Shown: positions 1 through 8,012, numbered from the stretch's first letter. The stretch is 64,000 nucleotides of DNA from Flavobacterium inviolabile (GCF_013389455.1 NZ_CP058278.1:62001-126000), one strand, 5' to 3'. Notes: generated by a model from the letters alone, not told the origin. Program-made: numbers and translations.

Positions 1-20
1 GATTTTTCTTCTCTAGTCAT
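1..20 (-). CDS. rplJ: Ribosomal protein uL10 (L10), N-terminal fragment cut by window edge
   Basis: Only the first six or seven codons are present. They begin with an ATG at position 20 on the minus strand and read MTREEKS, the usual start of flavobacterial L10. The gene follows rplA after 22 bases, the conserved rplK-rplA-rplJ order. The gap is too short to hold the structured L10 leader known from other phyla, so any autoregulation must act elsewhere. The identification rests on the short peptide plus gene order. Confidence 0.8.
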
Positions 21-42
21 ACTAAAAATTTTTAACTACCAA

Positions 43-732
43 TTATACTGCTTTAGGATCTAAAGCAATAGCAGGACTCATTGTAGATGAGATGTGGATA
101 CTCTTAATATAAGTACCTTTCGCTGCAGTTGGTTTTAATTTGATTAACGTTTGAATAATTTCGTGAGCATTCTCCGTAATTTTCTCAGCTTCGAAAGAAA
201 CTTTTCCAATTCCAGCGTGAACGATACCAGTTTTGTCAACTTTAAAGTCAATTTTACCAGCTTTCACTTCTTGAACAGCTTTAGCAACATCCATAGTTAC
301 AGTTCCTGTTTTAGGGTTTGGCATTAAACCTCTAGGTCCTAAAATACGACCTAACGGACCTAATTTACCCATAACAGCAGGCATCGTGATGATTACATCA
401 ACATCTGTCCAACCGTCTTTTATTTTTTGTAAATAGTCATCTAATCCTACGTGATCAGCACCAGCAGCTTTCGCTTCTGCTTCTTTATCCGGAGTAACTA
501 ATGCTAAAACTCGAACATCCTTACCTGTACCGTGTGGTAAAGTAACAACACCTCTTACCATTTGATTCGCTTTTCTTGGATCTACACCCAAACGAACTGC
601 GATATCAACAGACTCATCAAATTTTGCAGAAGATACAGTTTTGATTAAAGCAGATGCTTCTTTCAAGCTGTACAATTTGTTCTTCTCAATTTTTGAAGCA
701 GCCTCTTTTTGCTTTTTTGTTAATTTTGCCAT
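43..732 (-). CDS. rplA: 50S ribosomal protein uL1 (L1)
   Basis: Large-subunit protein of the L1 stalk, which binds 23S rRNA and helps release deacylated tRNA from the E site. The 229-residue product has the normal family length. It starts [10 protein letters not shown] and has the conserved central segment around [21 protein letters not shown] at about residues 120-140, followed by the KTGTV stretch. It lies 18 bases downstream of rplK and just upstream of rplJ, so it is part of the nusG-rplK-rplA-rplJ transcription unit. In other bacteria L1 can repress its own operon; no L1 target site could be identified here by eye. Confidence 0.97.
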   Translation of the reverse strand: MAKLTKKQKEAASKIEKNKLYSLKEASALIKTVSSAKFDESVDIAVRLGVDPRKANQMVRGVVTLPHGTGKDVRVLALVTPDKEAEAKAAGADHVGLDDYLQKIKDGWTDVDVIITMPAVMGKLGPLGRILGPRGLMPNPKTGTVTMDVAKAVQEVKAGKIDFKVDKTGIVHAGIGKVSFEAEKITENAHEIIQTLIKLKPTAAKGTYIKSIHISSTMSPAIALDPKAV

Positions 733-750
733 GTCTTTTTCTTTTTACGA

Positions 751-1188
751 TTAAAAAGGAGCATTCCCAGTTACAGTTATACCCATAGATCTAGCTGTTC
801 CAGCTACCATACTCATTGCTTTTTCAATTGTAAAAGCATTAAGATCCGGCATTTTGTCTTCAGCAATAGTTCTAATTTGATCCCAAGTAACGTTTGCTAC
901 TTTCTTACGGTTAGGTTCACCTGAACCAGACTTTAATTTTGCTGCCTCTAATAATTGAATTGCAGCAGGTGGCGTTTTAACAACAAAGTCAAAAGACTTG
1001 TCTTTATACACAGTAATTTGTACTGGTAAAACTTTGCCAGGTTTATCTTGTGTTCTAGCATTGAACTGCTTACAGAACTCCATGATGTTAACCCCAGCAG
1101 CCCCCAAAGCAGGTCCAACCGGTGGCGACGGATTCGCAGCACCTCCCTTAACTTGTAGTTTAACTACTTTACTAATTTCTTTTGCCAT
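751..1188 (-). CDS. rplK: 50S ribosomal protein uL11 (L11)
   Basis: Forms the GTPase-associated centre of the large subunit with 23S rRNA. From the internal start [10 protein letters not shown] the protein has 145 residues, the usual L11 length. A more distal ATG at 1206 would add six residues (MLNFLK) absent from the family, so 1188 is chosen. The proline-rich N-terminal motif [11 protein letters not shown], at about residues 20-30, is the known thiostrepton-binding helix region. The C-terminal rRNA-binding domain ends in the conserved GTARSMGI segment. It sits between nusG and rplA in the classic order. Confidence 0.97.
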   Translation of the reverse strand: MAKEISKVVKLQVKGGAANPSPPVGPALGAAGVNIMEFCKQFNARTQDKPGKVLPVQITVYKDKSFDFVVKTPPAAIQLLEAAKLKSGSGEPNRKKVANVTWDQIRTIAEDKMPDLNAFTIEKAMSMVAGTARSMGITVTGNAPF

Positions 1189-1251
1189 TTTTAAAAAATT
1201 TAGCACATCTTCATTGGAAGCGAATGATGTGGTTTATGTATGTAACAAAAA

Positions 1252-1803
1252 TTATACTTTTTCAACTTGCATAAAACTCAATTCCAAAGGTGTTTTTCTT
1301 CCGAAAATTTTCACCATTACTTCAAGTTTACGCTTTTCTTCATTTACCTTCTCAACGGTTCCATTGAAACCATTGAAAGGTCCGTCAATAACTTTAACCG
1401 TTTCACCAACTGCATACGGAATAGCTGCATTATCTGTTTTAACAGACAATTCATCTACTTTACCTAACATTCGGTTTACTTCCGATTGTCTTAACGGAAC
1501 TGCGTCACCTCCTTTAGTTTCCCCTAAGAAACCAATAACACCGGTTATTGATTTAATGATATGAGGAATCTCCCCTGTAAGGTTTGCTTCAACCATTACA
1601 TATCCAGGAAAGTACACACGATCTTTACTGATTTTTTTCCCGTCACGAACCTGTACCACCTTTTCAGTTGGAACAAGTACCTGCGAGATATAATCACCCA
1701 TACCGAGACGATTGATCTCAGTCTCAATATAGTTTTTAACTTTATTTTCCTGACCGCTAACCGCTCTAACTACATACCACTTTTTGACACTATTATCAGT
1801 CAT
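1252..1803 (-). CDS. nusG: Transcription termination/antitermination factor NusG
   Basis: RNA polymerase-associated elongation factor that links transcription with Rho or the ribosome. The 183-residue protein has an NGN domain (about residues 8-115, starting KKWYVVRAVSGQE) and a C-terminal KOW domain (about 130-180, with VIDGPFNGFNGTVEKV). No insertion domain is present. The gene lies 10 bases after secE and 63 bases before rplK, the conserved secE-nusG-rplK arrangement, and is probably co-transcribed with both. Confidence 0.97.
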   Translation of the reverse strand: MTDNSVKKWYVVRAVSGQENKVKNYIETEINRLGMGDYISQVLVPTEKVVQVRDGKKISKDRVYFPGYVMVEANLTGEIPHIIKSITGVIGFLGETKGGDAVPLRQSEVNRMLGKVDELSVKTDNAAIPYAVGETVKVIDGPFNGFNGTVEKVNEEKRKLEVMVKIFGRKTPLELSFMQVEKV

Positions 1804-1813
1804 ATCAAAAAAA

Positions 1814-2014
1814 TTAAGCCTTTTTTAATAAATTAAAGAATCCACCAAGAATCTTAGCGAAGACTACATCAACTCCCCATGTTGCCAATGCGAATAAAAT
1901 CGAAAAAATAGCAACAACAATAGTTAAACGTTGTACCTCAGACCATTGTGGCCAAGTCACATTTGATTTTAGTTCTTCAAATGCTTCTGATATGTAATTA
2001 ACAACTTTTGTCAT
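1814..2014 (-). CDS. secE: Preprotein translocase subunit SecE
   Basis: Small membrane subunit of the SecYEG translocon. The chosen start at 2014 gives 66 residues beginning MTKVVNYISEAFEELK, followed by the conserved amphipathic NVTWPQWSEVQRLT stretch and one transmembrane helix. The reading frame stays open farther upstream, but that part is translated tRNA-Trp sequence and cannot be coding. An ATG one codon earlier (2017) is an equally possible start. The gene lies 15 bases from tRNA-Trp and is followed by nusG. Confidence 0.95.
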   Translation of the reverse strand: MTKVVNYISEAFEELKSNVTWPQWSEVQRLTIVVAIFSILFALATWGVDVVFAKILGGFFNLLKKA

Positions 2015-2029
2015 CATATTCTGTTTTTG

Positions 2030-2100
2030 CACGGGCGGAGGGATTCGAACCCCCATCAACGGTTTTGGAGACCGCTATTCTACCCTTGAACTACGCCCGT
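2030..2100 (-). tRNA. tRNA-Trp (anticodon CCA)
   Basis: A 71-base cloverleaf reads on the minus strand from 2100. The acceptor stem ACGGGCG pairs with CGCCCGT, the anticodon loop CTCCAAA gives CCA, and the T-arm contains GGTTCGAATCC. The discriminator is G, as expected for tryptophan. CCA is not encoded. It sits between tuf and secE, a conserved position in Bacteroidota. Confidence 0.96.
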
Positions 2101-2107
2101 TTGTTTA

Positions 2108-2136
2108 AAAAACCAGCAGCAGAACTGCTGGTTTTT
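2108..2136 (-). terminator. Intrinsic terminator downstream of tuf
   Basis: The hairpin AACCAGCAG-CAGAA-CTGCTGGTT extends through flanking A/T pairs to a 12-bp stem. On the minus strand it is followed by a run of T. It lies 17 bases after the tuf stop and 8 bases before tRNA-Trp, so it should limit read-through from tuf into tRNA-Trp-secE-nusG. Confidence 0.8.
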
Positions 2137-2153
2137 ATATAGTTTTATAGAAA

Positions 2154-3341
2154 TTAATCTAAAATTTCAGTTACCTGACCAGCACCTACTGTTCTACCAC
2201 CTTCACGGATAGCGAAACGTAAACCTACGCTTAATGCGATTGGGCTTAATAATTGTACTTCAATAGTCAAGTTATCCCCAGGCATAACCATTTCTACACC
2301 AGCTGGTAAAGAGATAGTACCTGTTACGTCAGTTGTACGTACGTAGAACTGTGGACGGTAGTTATTATGGAATGGAGTGTGACGTCCACCTTCTTCTTTT
2401 TTCAAGATATAAACCTCAGCTTTGAATTTAGCGTGTGGCTTAACAGATCCTGGCTTAACAATAACCATACCTCTACGGATATCAGCTTTATCAATACCTC
2501 TCAATAATAAACCTACGTTATCTCCAGCTTCACCTCTGTCAAGGATTTTACGGAACATCTCAACTCCTGTAATAGTAGAAGTTAATTTATCAGCACCCAT
2601 ACCGATGATTTCAACAGCATCTCCAGTATTAGCAACTCCAGTTTCGATACGACCTGTAGCAACAGTTCCACGTCCTGTAATTGTAAATACATCCTCAACT
2701 GGCATCAAGAATGGTTTCTCAACGTCACGTACTGGTAATTCAATCCAGTTATCAACAGCTTCCATTAATTCTAAAACTGTAGCAACCCATTGTGGCTCAC
2801 CGTTTAATGCACCAAGAGCAGATCCTTTAACAACAGGACCATTATCACCATCATACTGATAGAAAGATAATAAATCTCTGATTTCCATTTCAACAAGCTC
2901 TAATAATTCAGCATCATCAACCATATCCACTTTGTTCATGAAAACAACCATTCTAGGCACACCAACCTGACGACCTAAAAGGATGTGCTCACGAGTTTGT
3001 GGCATTGGACCATCAGTAGCAGCAACCACCAAGATAGCACCATCCATCTGAGCAGCACCAGTAACCATGTTTTTCACGTAATCCGCGTGACCTGGACAGT
3101 CAACGTGAGCATAGTGACGGTTAGCTGTAGCATACTCTACGTGTGAAGTATTAATAGTAATACCTCTTTCTTTTTCTTCAGGAGCGTTATCAATTTGATC
3201 AAATGATTTTGCTTCAGAATAACCTGCATCAGACAATACTTTAGTAATAGCTGCTGTCAATGTTGTTTTTCCGTGATCTACGTGTCCAATAGTACCAATA
3301 TTCAAGTGGGGTTTGGAACGATCAAAAGTTTCCTTTGCCAT
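2154..3341 (-). CDS. tuf: Translation elongation factor Tu
   Basis: GTPase that delivers aminoacyl-tRNA to the ribosome. The 395-residue length is normal. The G1 motif GHVDHGKTT (about residues 19-27), the [12 protein letters not shown] switch II region, NKVD and the SALGALNG segment are all visible, followed by beta-barrel domains II and III. It is preceded by a three-tRNA cluster and followed by a terminator, then tRNA-Trp and secE. This is the only tuf copy in the window. Confidence 0.99.
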   Translation of the reverse strand: MAKETFDRSKPHLNIGTIGHVDHGKTTLTAAITKVLSDAGYSEAKSFDQIDNAPEEKERGITINTSHVEYATANRHYAHVDCPGHADYVKNMVTGAAQMDGAILVVAATDGPMPQTREHILLGRQVGVPRMVVFMNKVDMVDDAELLELVEMEIRDLLSFYQYDGDNGPVVKGSALGALNGEPQWVATVLELMEAVDNWIELPVRDVEKPFLMPVEDVFTITGRGTVATGRIETGVANTGDAVEIIGMGADKLTSTITGVEMFRKILDRGEAGDNVGLLLRGIDKADIRRGMVIVKPGSVKPHAKFKAEVYILKKEEGGRHTPFHNNYRPQFYVRTTDVTGTISLPAGVEMVMPGDNLTIEVQLLSPIALSVGLRFAIREGGRTVGAGQVTEILD

Positions 3342-3397
3342 GATTTAATAATTTAATCTTAGTTATATAATTAGTGTTCAAATTTTTCAAAACAATG

Positions 3398-3469
3398 AGC
3401 CAATGACGGGATTTGAACCCGTGACCTCTTCCTTACCAAGGAAGCACTCTACCCCTGAGCTACACCGGC
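3398..3469 (-). tRNA. tRNA-Thr (anticodon GGT)
   Basis: A 72-base cloverleaf with acceptor GCCGGTG/CATTGGC (two G-U pairs), anticodon stem CTTCC/GGAAG, loop TTGGTAA and anticodon GGT. The discriminator is U. It lies 56 bases upstream of tuf and is probably processed from a tRNA-Thr/Tyr/Thr-tuf precursor. CCA is not encoded. Confidence 0.95.
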
Positions 3470-3531
3470 TTTTGCGGAATCCGAAATTAAAATCCGGAAA
3501 ACCGAATTCTTCTTTCCAAATTCTTCTTTTG

Positions 3532-3613
<82 letters not shown>

Positions 3614-3645
3614 TACTATTTTATTATCAGTTACTTACAACTTAG

Positions 3646-3719
3646 AGCCGATGGAGGGACTCGAACCCACGACCTGCTGATTACAAATCAGCTGCTCTAG
3701 CCAGCTGAGCTACACCGGC
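3646..3719 (-). tRNA. tRNA-Thr (anticodon TGT)
   Basis: A 74-base cloverleaf with acceptor GCCGGTG/CATCGGC, anticodon stem GCTGA/TCAGC, loop TTTGTAA and anticodon TGT. The discriminator is U. It is the first gene of the tRNA-tuf transcription unit and shares the GCCGGTGTAGCTCAG 5' half with the other tRNA-Thr. Confidence 0.95.
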
Positions 3720-3734
3720 AACTGCAATAAAAAA

Positions 3735-3754
3735 GTCCGCTATTTCTAACGGAC
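3735..3754 (-). terminator. Intrinsic terminator after hpf, overlapping the tRNA-operon start site
   Basis: GTCCGCTA-TTTC-TAACGGAC forms an 8-bp stem with one G-U pair and is followed on the minus strand by TTTTTTATT. It would end transcripts from rpsU/xerC/hpf. The predicted start site of the tRNA-Thr promoter (3757-3787) falls at its edge, so transcripts starting there would lack part of the 5' arm and could not fold it completely. Confidence 0.65.
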
Positions 3755-3756
3755 TG

Positions 3757-3787
3757 CAAATGTAGAGAATTTATTTTTTAATCAAAA
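3757..3787 (-). promoter_or_regulatory. Bacteroidota-type promoter for tRNA-Thr-Tyr-Thr-tuf
   Basis: On the minus strand TTTTG is separated by 18 bases from TACATTTG. This matches the TTTG-N(17-20)-TAnnTTTG consensus for the primary sigma factor of Bacteroidota. It is about 38 bases upstream of the first tRNA. Confidence 0.75.
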
Positions 3788-3876
3788 CATTTTTCATATT
3801 TTTTTTATAGCAATCATCATTTATACCAAATCTACCCTAAAAAGAGCATCATAAAGACAACTGTTTTCCAAAAATA

Positions 3877-4179
3877 TTAAATATGCGTTCTGATTCTACC
3901 CTTTCTTTTTAGCAACAAGCGCTCCAAAGAGTCAACAGACAAGTCTAACGCCTCTTCAAATGTTTTACTTTGCTTTTTAACCACGAACTCATCCCCAGGA
4001 ACACTGATCTTCACCTCCACTATCTTATTTTCTTTATCACTCGTATTTTCTACTTTCAAAAATACATTGGAAGAAACTACCCTGTCGTAGTATTTTTCCA
4101 GTTTTTCTAATCTCTCTTGAACAAAACCAACTAATTTCTTGTCAATATTAAAATTGACAGCCTGAACATTTACTTTCAT
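3877..4179 (-). CDS. hpf: Short ribosome hibernation promoting factor (HPF/RaiA family)
   Basis: A 100-residue protein of the HPF/YfiA family, which binds the 30S decoding centre in stationary phase and silences or dimerises ribosomes. It starts MKVNVQAVNFNIDKKL and has the expected beta-alpha-beta-beta-beta-alpha pattern, with a lysine-rich segment near the end (LERLLLKRKGRIR). No C-terminal dimerisation domain is present, so this is the short form. It lies 20 bases after the xerC stop and is probably co-transcribed with it. Confidence 0.9.
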   Translation of the reverse strand: MKVNVQAVNFNIDKKLVGFVQERLEKLEKYYDRVVSSNVFLKVENTSDKENKIVEVKISVPGDEFVVKKQSKTFEEALDLSVDSLERLLLKRKGRIRTHI

Positions 4180-4199
4180 AATTAAAACATTTATTGGGT

Positions 4200-5108
4200 T
4201 TAACTTTCAGAATCGTTTCGGTTTCTAGGATGTGCTTCCTGATAAACTTTTTTAAGCTCAGAAAGACTACTATGTGTGTAAATCTGGGTAGAAGACAAAC
4301 TAGCGTGACCTAACAATTCCTTAACTGAATTTATATCGGCACCATTGTTCAGCAGATGCGTCGCAAAGGTATGCCTAAGAACGTGTGGACTCTTTTTTAC
4401 CTTCTCAGAGACAGTACTAAAGTAATCATTTATTAATCTATAAACAAACGATTCACTGACTTTATTACCCTTTTTACTCAATATTAACAAATCATTAGGA
4501 AGCCCCTCATTTAACATTCCCCTTTCCTTAAGATAATCTTTCAGTAACCGATCCGTACAATCTAAAACGGGCAGTAAACGTTCCTTATTGCGTTTCCCTA
4601 AAACCTTTAACGTTTTGGCATGCGGATTATAATCCCGGACTTTCAAACCTATCAATTCCGAGCGGCGTATTCCCGAAGTATAAAACAACTCCACGATTAA
4701 CCTGTTCCGGATTCCTTCAAAGTCTTCCGCATAATCCACCGCTTCGGCAACCGCCTGCAATTCCTTTTCCGAAAAAGGAATCTGCACTTTCCGGGCCACT
4801 TTTAACGATTTATGCTTCAGAAGCGGATTTACCGCTATCTGCTTCGCTTTTAGCAGGAATTTATAAAATGATTTTAAAGATGATATTTTCCGGTTAACAG
4901 AAGTATTTGAAATTCCGGATTCAACTAACGAGACCAGCCAGGCTCTGACATGACCGTAATTGATCTTTTCGAGCGCCACGTCGAACTTGCCTTCTTCAAG
5001 AAAAGCCTCAAAAGAAAGAACATCATTCAGATAAGCAGTTTGGGTGTGGCGAGAATAATTTTTCTCTTTTTGCAGATAATCCTGGTAGGCTTGCAAAGAA
5101 GTATGCAT
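4200..5108 (-). CDS. xerC: Tyrosine recombinase, XerC/XerD family
   Basis: Site-specific recombinase that most likely resolves chromosome dimers at dif. The 302 residues comprise an N-terminal SAM-like DNA-binding domain (about 1-90, with KNYSRHTQTAYLNDV) and a catalytic domain. Visible active-site elements are Arg148 in GIRRSEL, the HVLRHTFATHLL box, the LLGHASLSST box and nucleophile Tyr277 in QIYTHSS. The start at 5108 fits the family; an in-frame start at 5129 would lie in the rpsU terminator. The context (rpsU upstream, hpf downstream) is housekeeping, so this is not a mobile-element integrase. Xer subgroup assignment is from general similarity. Confidence 0.9.
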   Translation of the reverse strand: MHTSLQAYQDYLQKEKNYSRHTQTAYLNDVLSFEAFLEEGKFDVALEKINYGHVRAWLVSLVESGISNTSVNRKISSLKSFYKFLLKAKQIAVNPLLKHKSLKVARKVQIPFSEKELQAVAEAVDYAEDFEGIRNRLIVELFYTSGIRRSELIGLKVRDYNPHAKTLKVLGKRNKERLLPVLDCTDRLLKDYLKERGMLNEGLPNDLLILSKKGNKVSESFVYRLINDYFSTVSEKVKKSPHVLRHTFATHLLNNGADINSVKELLGHASLSSTQIYTHSSLSELKKVYQEAHPRNRNDSES

Positions 5109-5116
5109 AAAAAAAA

Positions 5117-5156
5117 CCGTTAGTAACAAAGTTATAAAAACTTTTATTACTAACGG
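5117..5156 (-). terminator. Terminator of rpsU, abutting the xerC start codon
   Basis: The 10-bp arms CCGTTAGTAA/TTACTAACGG enclose a second stem AAAGTT/AACTTT. On the minus strand the hairpin is followed by eight T residues that run directly into the xerC ATG at 5108. Confidence 0.8.
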
Positions 5157-5178
5157 CTATAATAAAATCCAAAACCGA

Positions 5179-5373
5179 TTAATTCTCTAAAGAATCTCTC
5201 AATGTCTGAATATAAGCTGCTTTTTGAACTTGAGCTCTTCTTGTTACTGACGGTTTCGTGAATGCCTGACGACTTCTTAGCTGTCTTACAACTCCAGTTT
5301 TGTCAAACTTTCTTTTGTAACGTTTTAACGCTCTATCAATATTTTCTCCGTCTTTAATTGGTATAATCAACAT
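5179..5373 (-). CDS. rpsU: 30S ribosomal protein bS21 (S21)
   Basis: A 64-residue, very basic small-subunit protein, starting MLIIPIKDGENIDRALKRYKRKF with the conserved RSRQAFTKPS stretch. In Bacteroidota ribosomes bS21, with bS18 and bS6, holds the 16S 3' tail so that the anti-Shine-Dalgarno cannot pair with mRNA. The gene has its own promoter (5403-5433), a strong Shine-Dalgarno just before the start, and a terminator at 5117-5156, so it is an independently regulated monocistron with some read-through into xerC-hpf. Confidence 0.97.
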   Translation of the reverse strand: MLIIPIKDGENIDRALKRYKRKFDKTGVVRQLRSRQAFTKPSVTRRAQVQKAAYIQTLRDSLEN

Positions 5374-5380
5374 AATATAA

Positions 5381-5391
5381 CACCTCCTCTC
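5381..5391 (-). promoter_or_regulatory. Strong Shine-Dalgarno of rpsU
   Basis: The minus strand reads GAGAGGAGGTG, then seven bases (TTATATT), then ATG. It can pair extensively with the 16S 3' end, while start regions of neighbouring genes lack such a site. In Flavobacterium the anti-SD is normally masked by bS21, so this site should favour ribosomes lacking bS21. Confidence 0.9.
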
Positions 5392-5402
5392 GTTAATGGG
5401 TG

Positions 5403-5433
5403 CAAAATTAGACTATTATTTGGAATTCCAAAA
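5403..5433 (-). promoter_or_regulatory. Promoter of rpsU
   Basis: TTTTG, 18 bases, then TAATTTTG on the minus strand; a close match to the Bacteroidota consensus. The predicted start is near 5397, giving a leader of about 22-25 bases that is mostly the Shine-Dalgarno. A palindrome TTTGGAATTCCAAA (5420-5433) overlaps the -33 box and may be an operator. Confidence 0.7.
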
Positions 5434-5459
5434 TAAAAAACAAGAAATAAATCTTCTTT

Positions 5460-6059
5460 CTATTTTACAATACCCAAATAGATGGCTTTTTTAATGAGTC
5501 CTGCTATGTTTTTTACCTGTAACTTAAAAAAGATATTTTTGCGATGGGTCTCAATGGTTCCCCTGCTCAGAAAGAGCTTGTCTGCTATTTCTTCAGAAGT
5601 GTATTCTTGCGCAATCAACCGGATAATTTCTTTTTCCCGGTGGGATAATATGGTTCTTTTGAACGCAAAGGCATCCAGAGTGTTTCCCGGTACTGTCAGG
5701 TATTTTTCATTTTTTAAAACAATAGCATGAATTGCTTTGACCAGCTCTTCCTTACTGGTTTCCTTCAACAAATATCCGTCAATATCCGCTATTGTTTCCA
5801 TACTTTCAAACATACTCAAAACCAATATTTTCACATTGGGATAGGTTGCCTTTATGATTTTTATAAATTCAACACCGTTCATCTCCGGCATCGAAATATC
5901 CGATATGAGAATATCCGGCTGTATTTCTCTCATTTTTATCAATGCCGCCTGCGCTCTATTTTCGACAAACAAAATTTCGAAGTTACTCTGGCCGGACAAA
6001 ACAGCTATCATACCGTCCAGAAACATTTGATGATCATCTACAACTGCAATAGTTATCAT
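5460..6059 (-). CDS. Two-component response regulator, NarL/LuxR family
   Basis: DNA-binding response regulator of 199 residues. The receiver domain (about 1-115) has acidic residues D8/D9, phospho-acceptor Asp54 in DILISDISMP, Ser82 and Lys99. The C-terminal LuxR-type HTH (about 135-195) has LSHREKEIIRLIAQEYTSEEIA and the recognition-helix region SRGTIETHRKNIF. The interval between Ser82 and Lys99 is about five residues shorter than usual, so helix alpha-4 appears trimmed. The gene follows the histidine kinase gene by 15 bases, so the two form a cognate pair. Candidate targets are the inverted repeats upstream of the divergent genes at 8108. Confidence 0.93.
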   Translation of the reverse strand: MITIAVVDDHQMFLDGMIAVLSGQSNFEILFVENRAQAALIKMREIQPDILISDISMPEMNGVEFIKIIKATYPNVKILVLSMFESMETIADIDGYLLKETSKEELVKAIHAIVLKNEKYLTVPGNTLDAFAFKRTILSHREKEIIRLIAQEYTSEEIADKLFLSRGTIETHRKNIFFKLQVKNIAGLIKKAIYLGIVK

Positions 6060-6074
6060 ATTATATTGTATGTG

Positions 6075-7985
6075 CTAAATTGGAATATCAATAATTACCG
6101 TTGTACCTCTTCCCAACTGACTTTCAATAATCATACTGCCATTTATAGCCGAAAGTCTTTCTTCAACATTCTTTAAACCGATTCCTTTTGATATTGTATT
6201 ATCAAATCCCCTACCATTATCCTCCACAATTATATTCAACAGGTCATTATGCCTTGTAACATTCAACAGAACATCGGTAGCTGCGGCATGTTTCGAAATA
6301 TTAGCAACCAGCTCCTGTACAATCCGATAGGCCTGATGTTTGACCGATTCAGAAAAAGAATTTAAAGCTCCCTCCGGATAAACAACTGCTTCTATCTGAA
6401 ATTCCTCCCGGTATTGATACTCTTCTTTAAGCTCGTTTAACAATACTTCAAGATCCTTATCTTTTAAATAATTCAGGCTTAAATTATGAGAAATGCTTCT
6501 CAGGTTCCTGCAAACAAGTGTCATCTGCTCAATGATAATATCAATTCCTTTATTCTTCATTATAGTATTCGCCTGAGACAGCTGTAGCTTTACCCCTGTC
6601 AGCGTTCCGCCTATTCCGTCATGGATTTCTTTGGCAATCCTGTTTCTTTCCTGATCCTGCCCCTGTACAACACCGGTAATTCTTTTTAACTCTTTTTCCT
6701 GTTCCAGCCTCACAATTTCCTTTTTATGGATTTCATTTTCTTTTTCATTGATGATTTTTTGTATCCTGATCCGATTTTTATAAACCCACAATGCGATCAG
6801 TAATGCAACCACCAGTATAAGCCCAACGATTAATATCAGCTCCTTCCGGTTTTGCTGAATGATCTTCTCTTTTGTCAGCAGCTGTATCCTTAAATTCTTT
6901 TTATCAACTTCATATTTTGTTTGTATCTCGTGAAATGCTTTATTTTTTTCAATCGTAAAAACACTATCCTTCAACCTATTACATGCCTCCTTATAAAAAT
7001 AGGCCTGTTTGAAATTTCCCGATTCGCTATAAACCTGTTCGATGGCCTGTAACAAACTCCATTTTTGGTCCTGGGAAATTCCTCTTTCGGAAAATTGCAG
7101 TGCTGTATGGTAATTTTTAATTGCCTCATCATACGTTTTTAATGTCCGGTAATATCCCCCTAAATTAAAATACAAATAGAAAAGCAAGTTCTGATCTTTT
7201 AATTCTTCCGCGATTTTTTTCGCCTGCATCAGATACCGGAAACCGGCTTGCCTTCCGGCAACAGTAGCGGCATAACTGTCACTTAAATTGATCAGTATAT
7301 TAAACTGTTCGTATTTATCATTTAATGCAACCGCTATCACATAAGCTTTTTTATAATTATCGATTGCTTTTTTAGCATTCCTCTTTTTTTCAAGAATCGC
7401 GATGTTATTATATGTTGCCAACAGCTCAAACTTTAAGTTATTTCCGTAGGCAACTTGCTGACTTTCCGTATAGGCTTTTAATGCCTTAACAGTATCATTT
7501 TGCAAATCGTACAGGTACCCTAAATTATTTAGTGCCACACTCTGGTTTCGCATCAACCCGTGCTTTTCGGCGATATCTAATGATATCAGGAAATTTTGCA
7601 ATGCGCTGCTATAATTGCCCTGATCCCTGTCTATTAATCCCAATTGATTATACCCAAGAGCGGCAATGGTATAGTTCCGGGCTTTCCCTGCATACGGAAA
7701 AGATTTATAGGTATATGCTTTTGATTTTTCCAGTTGTTTTTGAAGGTAATAGTAGTATCCCAGATTATAATAACACCTGGACAGTAAAAACGGATCGTTG
7801 TTTTTCTCACTTTCAGCAGTAGCCATTCTTATATAATAAAAGGCGGAATCCGGCTGGGACGAGAGTGTTCTTGCATAATTATCAATATGCTTTATCACCA
7901 ATCTATCATTATGCTGACCACACAAAACACCAGAATTAAATACTGCCAGAAATGAGATGGTTAACAAAAATATTCTGCTCTTCAT
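6075..7985 (-). CDS. TPR-containing sensor histidine kinase (HisKA_3 type)
   Basis: Membrane sensor kinase partnered with the downstream LuxR-type regulator. From the ATG at 7985 the protein has 636 residues: a signal peptide (1-23), a periplasmic region of TPR-like helical repeats (about 40-340), a coiled region, one membrane helix (about 381-401), and a cytoplasmic kinase. The phospho-acceptor is His455 in AKEIHDGIGG, followed by an HATPase_c domain with DNGRGFD and the GIGLKNVEERL box. The frame is open 17 codons farther upstream, but the signal peptide begins at 7985. The protein has a typical Bacteroidota architecture; the signal is unknown. Confidence 0.93.
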   Translation of the reverse strand: MKSRIFLLTISFLAVFNSGVLCGQHNDRLVIKHIDNYARTLSSQPDSAFYYIRMATAESEKNNDPFLLSRCYYNLGYYYYLQKQLEKSKAYTYKSFPYAGKARNYTIAALGYNQLGLIDRDQGNYSSALQNFLISLDIAEKHGLMRNQSVALNNLGYLYDLQNDTVKALKAYTESQQVAYGNNLKFELLATYNNIAILEKKRNAKKAIDNYKKAYVIAVALNDKYEQFNILINLSDSYAATVAGRQAGFRYLMQAKKIAEELKDQNLLFYLYFNLGGYYRTLKTYDEAIKNYHTALQFSERGISQDQKWSLLQAIEQVYSESGNFKQAYFYKEACNRLKDSVFTIEKNKAFHEIQTKYEVDKKNLRIQLLTKEKIIQQNRKELILIVGLILVVALLIALWVYKNRIRIQKIINEKENEIHKKEIVRLEQEKELKRITGVVQGQDQERNRIAKEIHDGIGGTLTGVKLQLSQANTIMKNKGIDIIIEQMTLVCRNLRSISHNLSLNYLKDKDLEVLLNELKEEYQYREEFQIEAVVYPEGALNSFSESVKHQAYRIVQELVANISKHAAATDVLLNVTRHNDLLNIIVEDNGRGFDNTISKGIGLKNVEERLSAINGSMIIESQLGRGTTVIIDIPI

Positions 7986-8012
7986 ATATTTTTTTGTATA
8001 GCATATAAGAAA

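Noticed and set aside
998..1564. Plus-strand 188-codon ORF
   Set aside because: It lies wholly antisense to rplK and nusG, which are secure ribosomal/transcription genes; no independent motif.
2015..2059. N-terminal extension of secE
   Set aside because: It is the 3' half of tRNA-Trp; SecE proteins start at MTKVVNYI.
4200..5108. Mobile-element integrase
   Set aside because: The tyrosine recombinase is between rpsU and hpf with no att sites or cargo; it fits chromosomal Xer.
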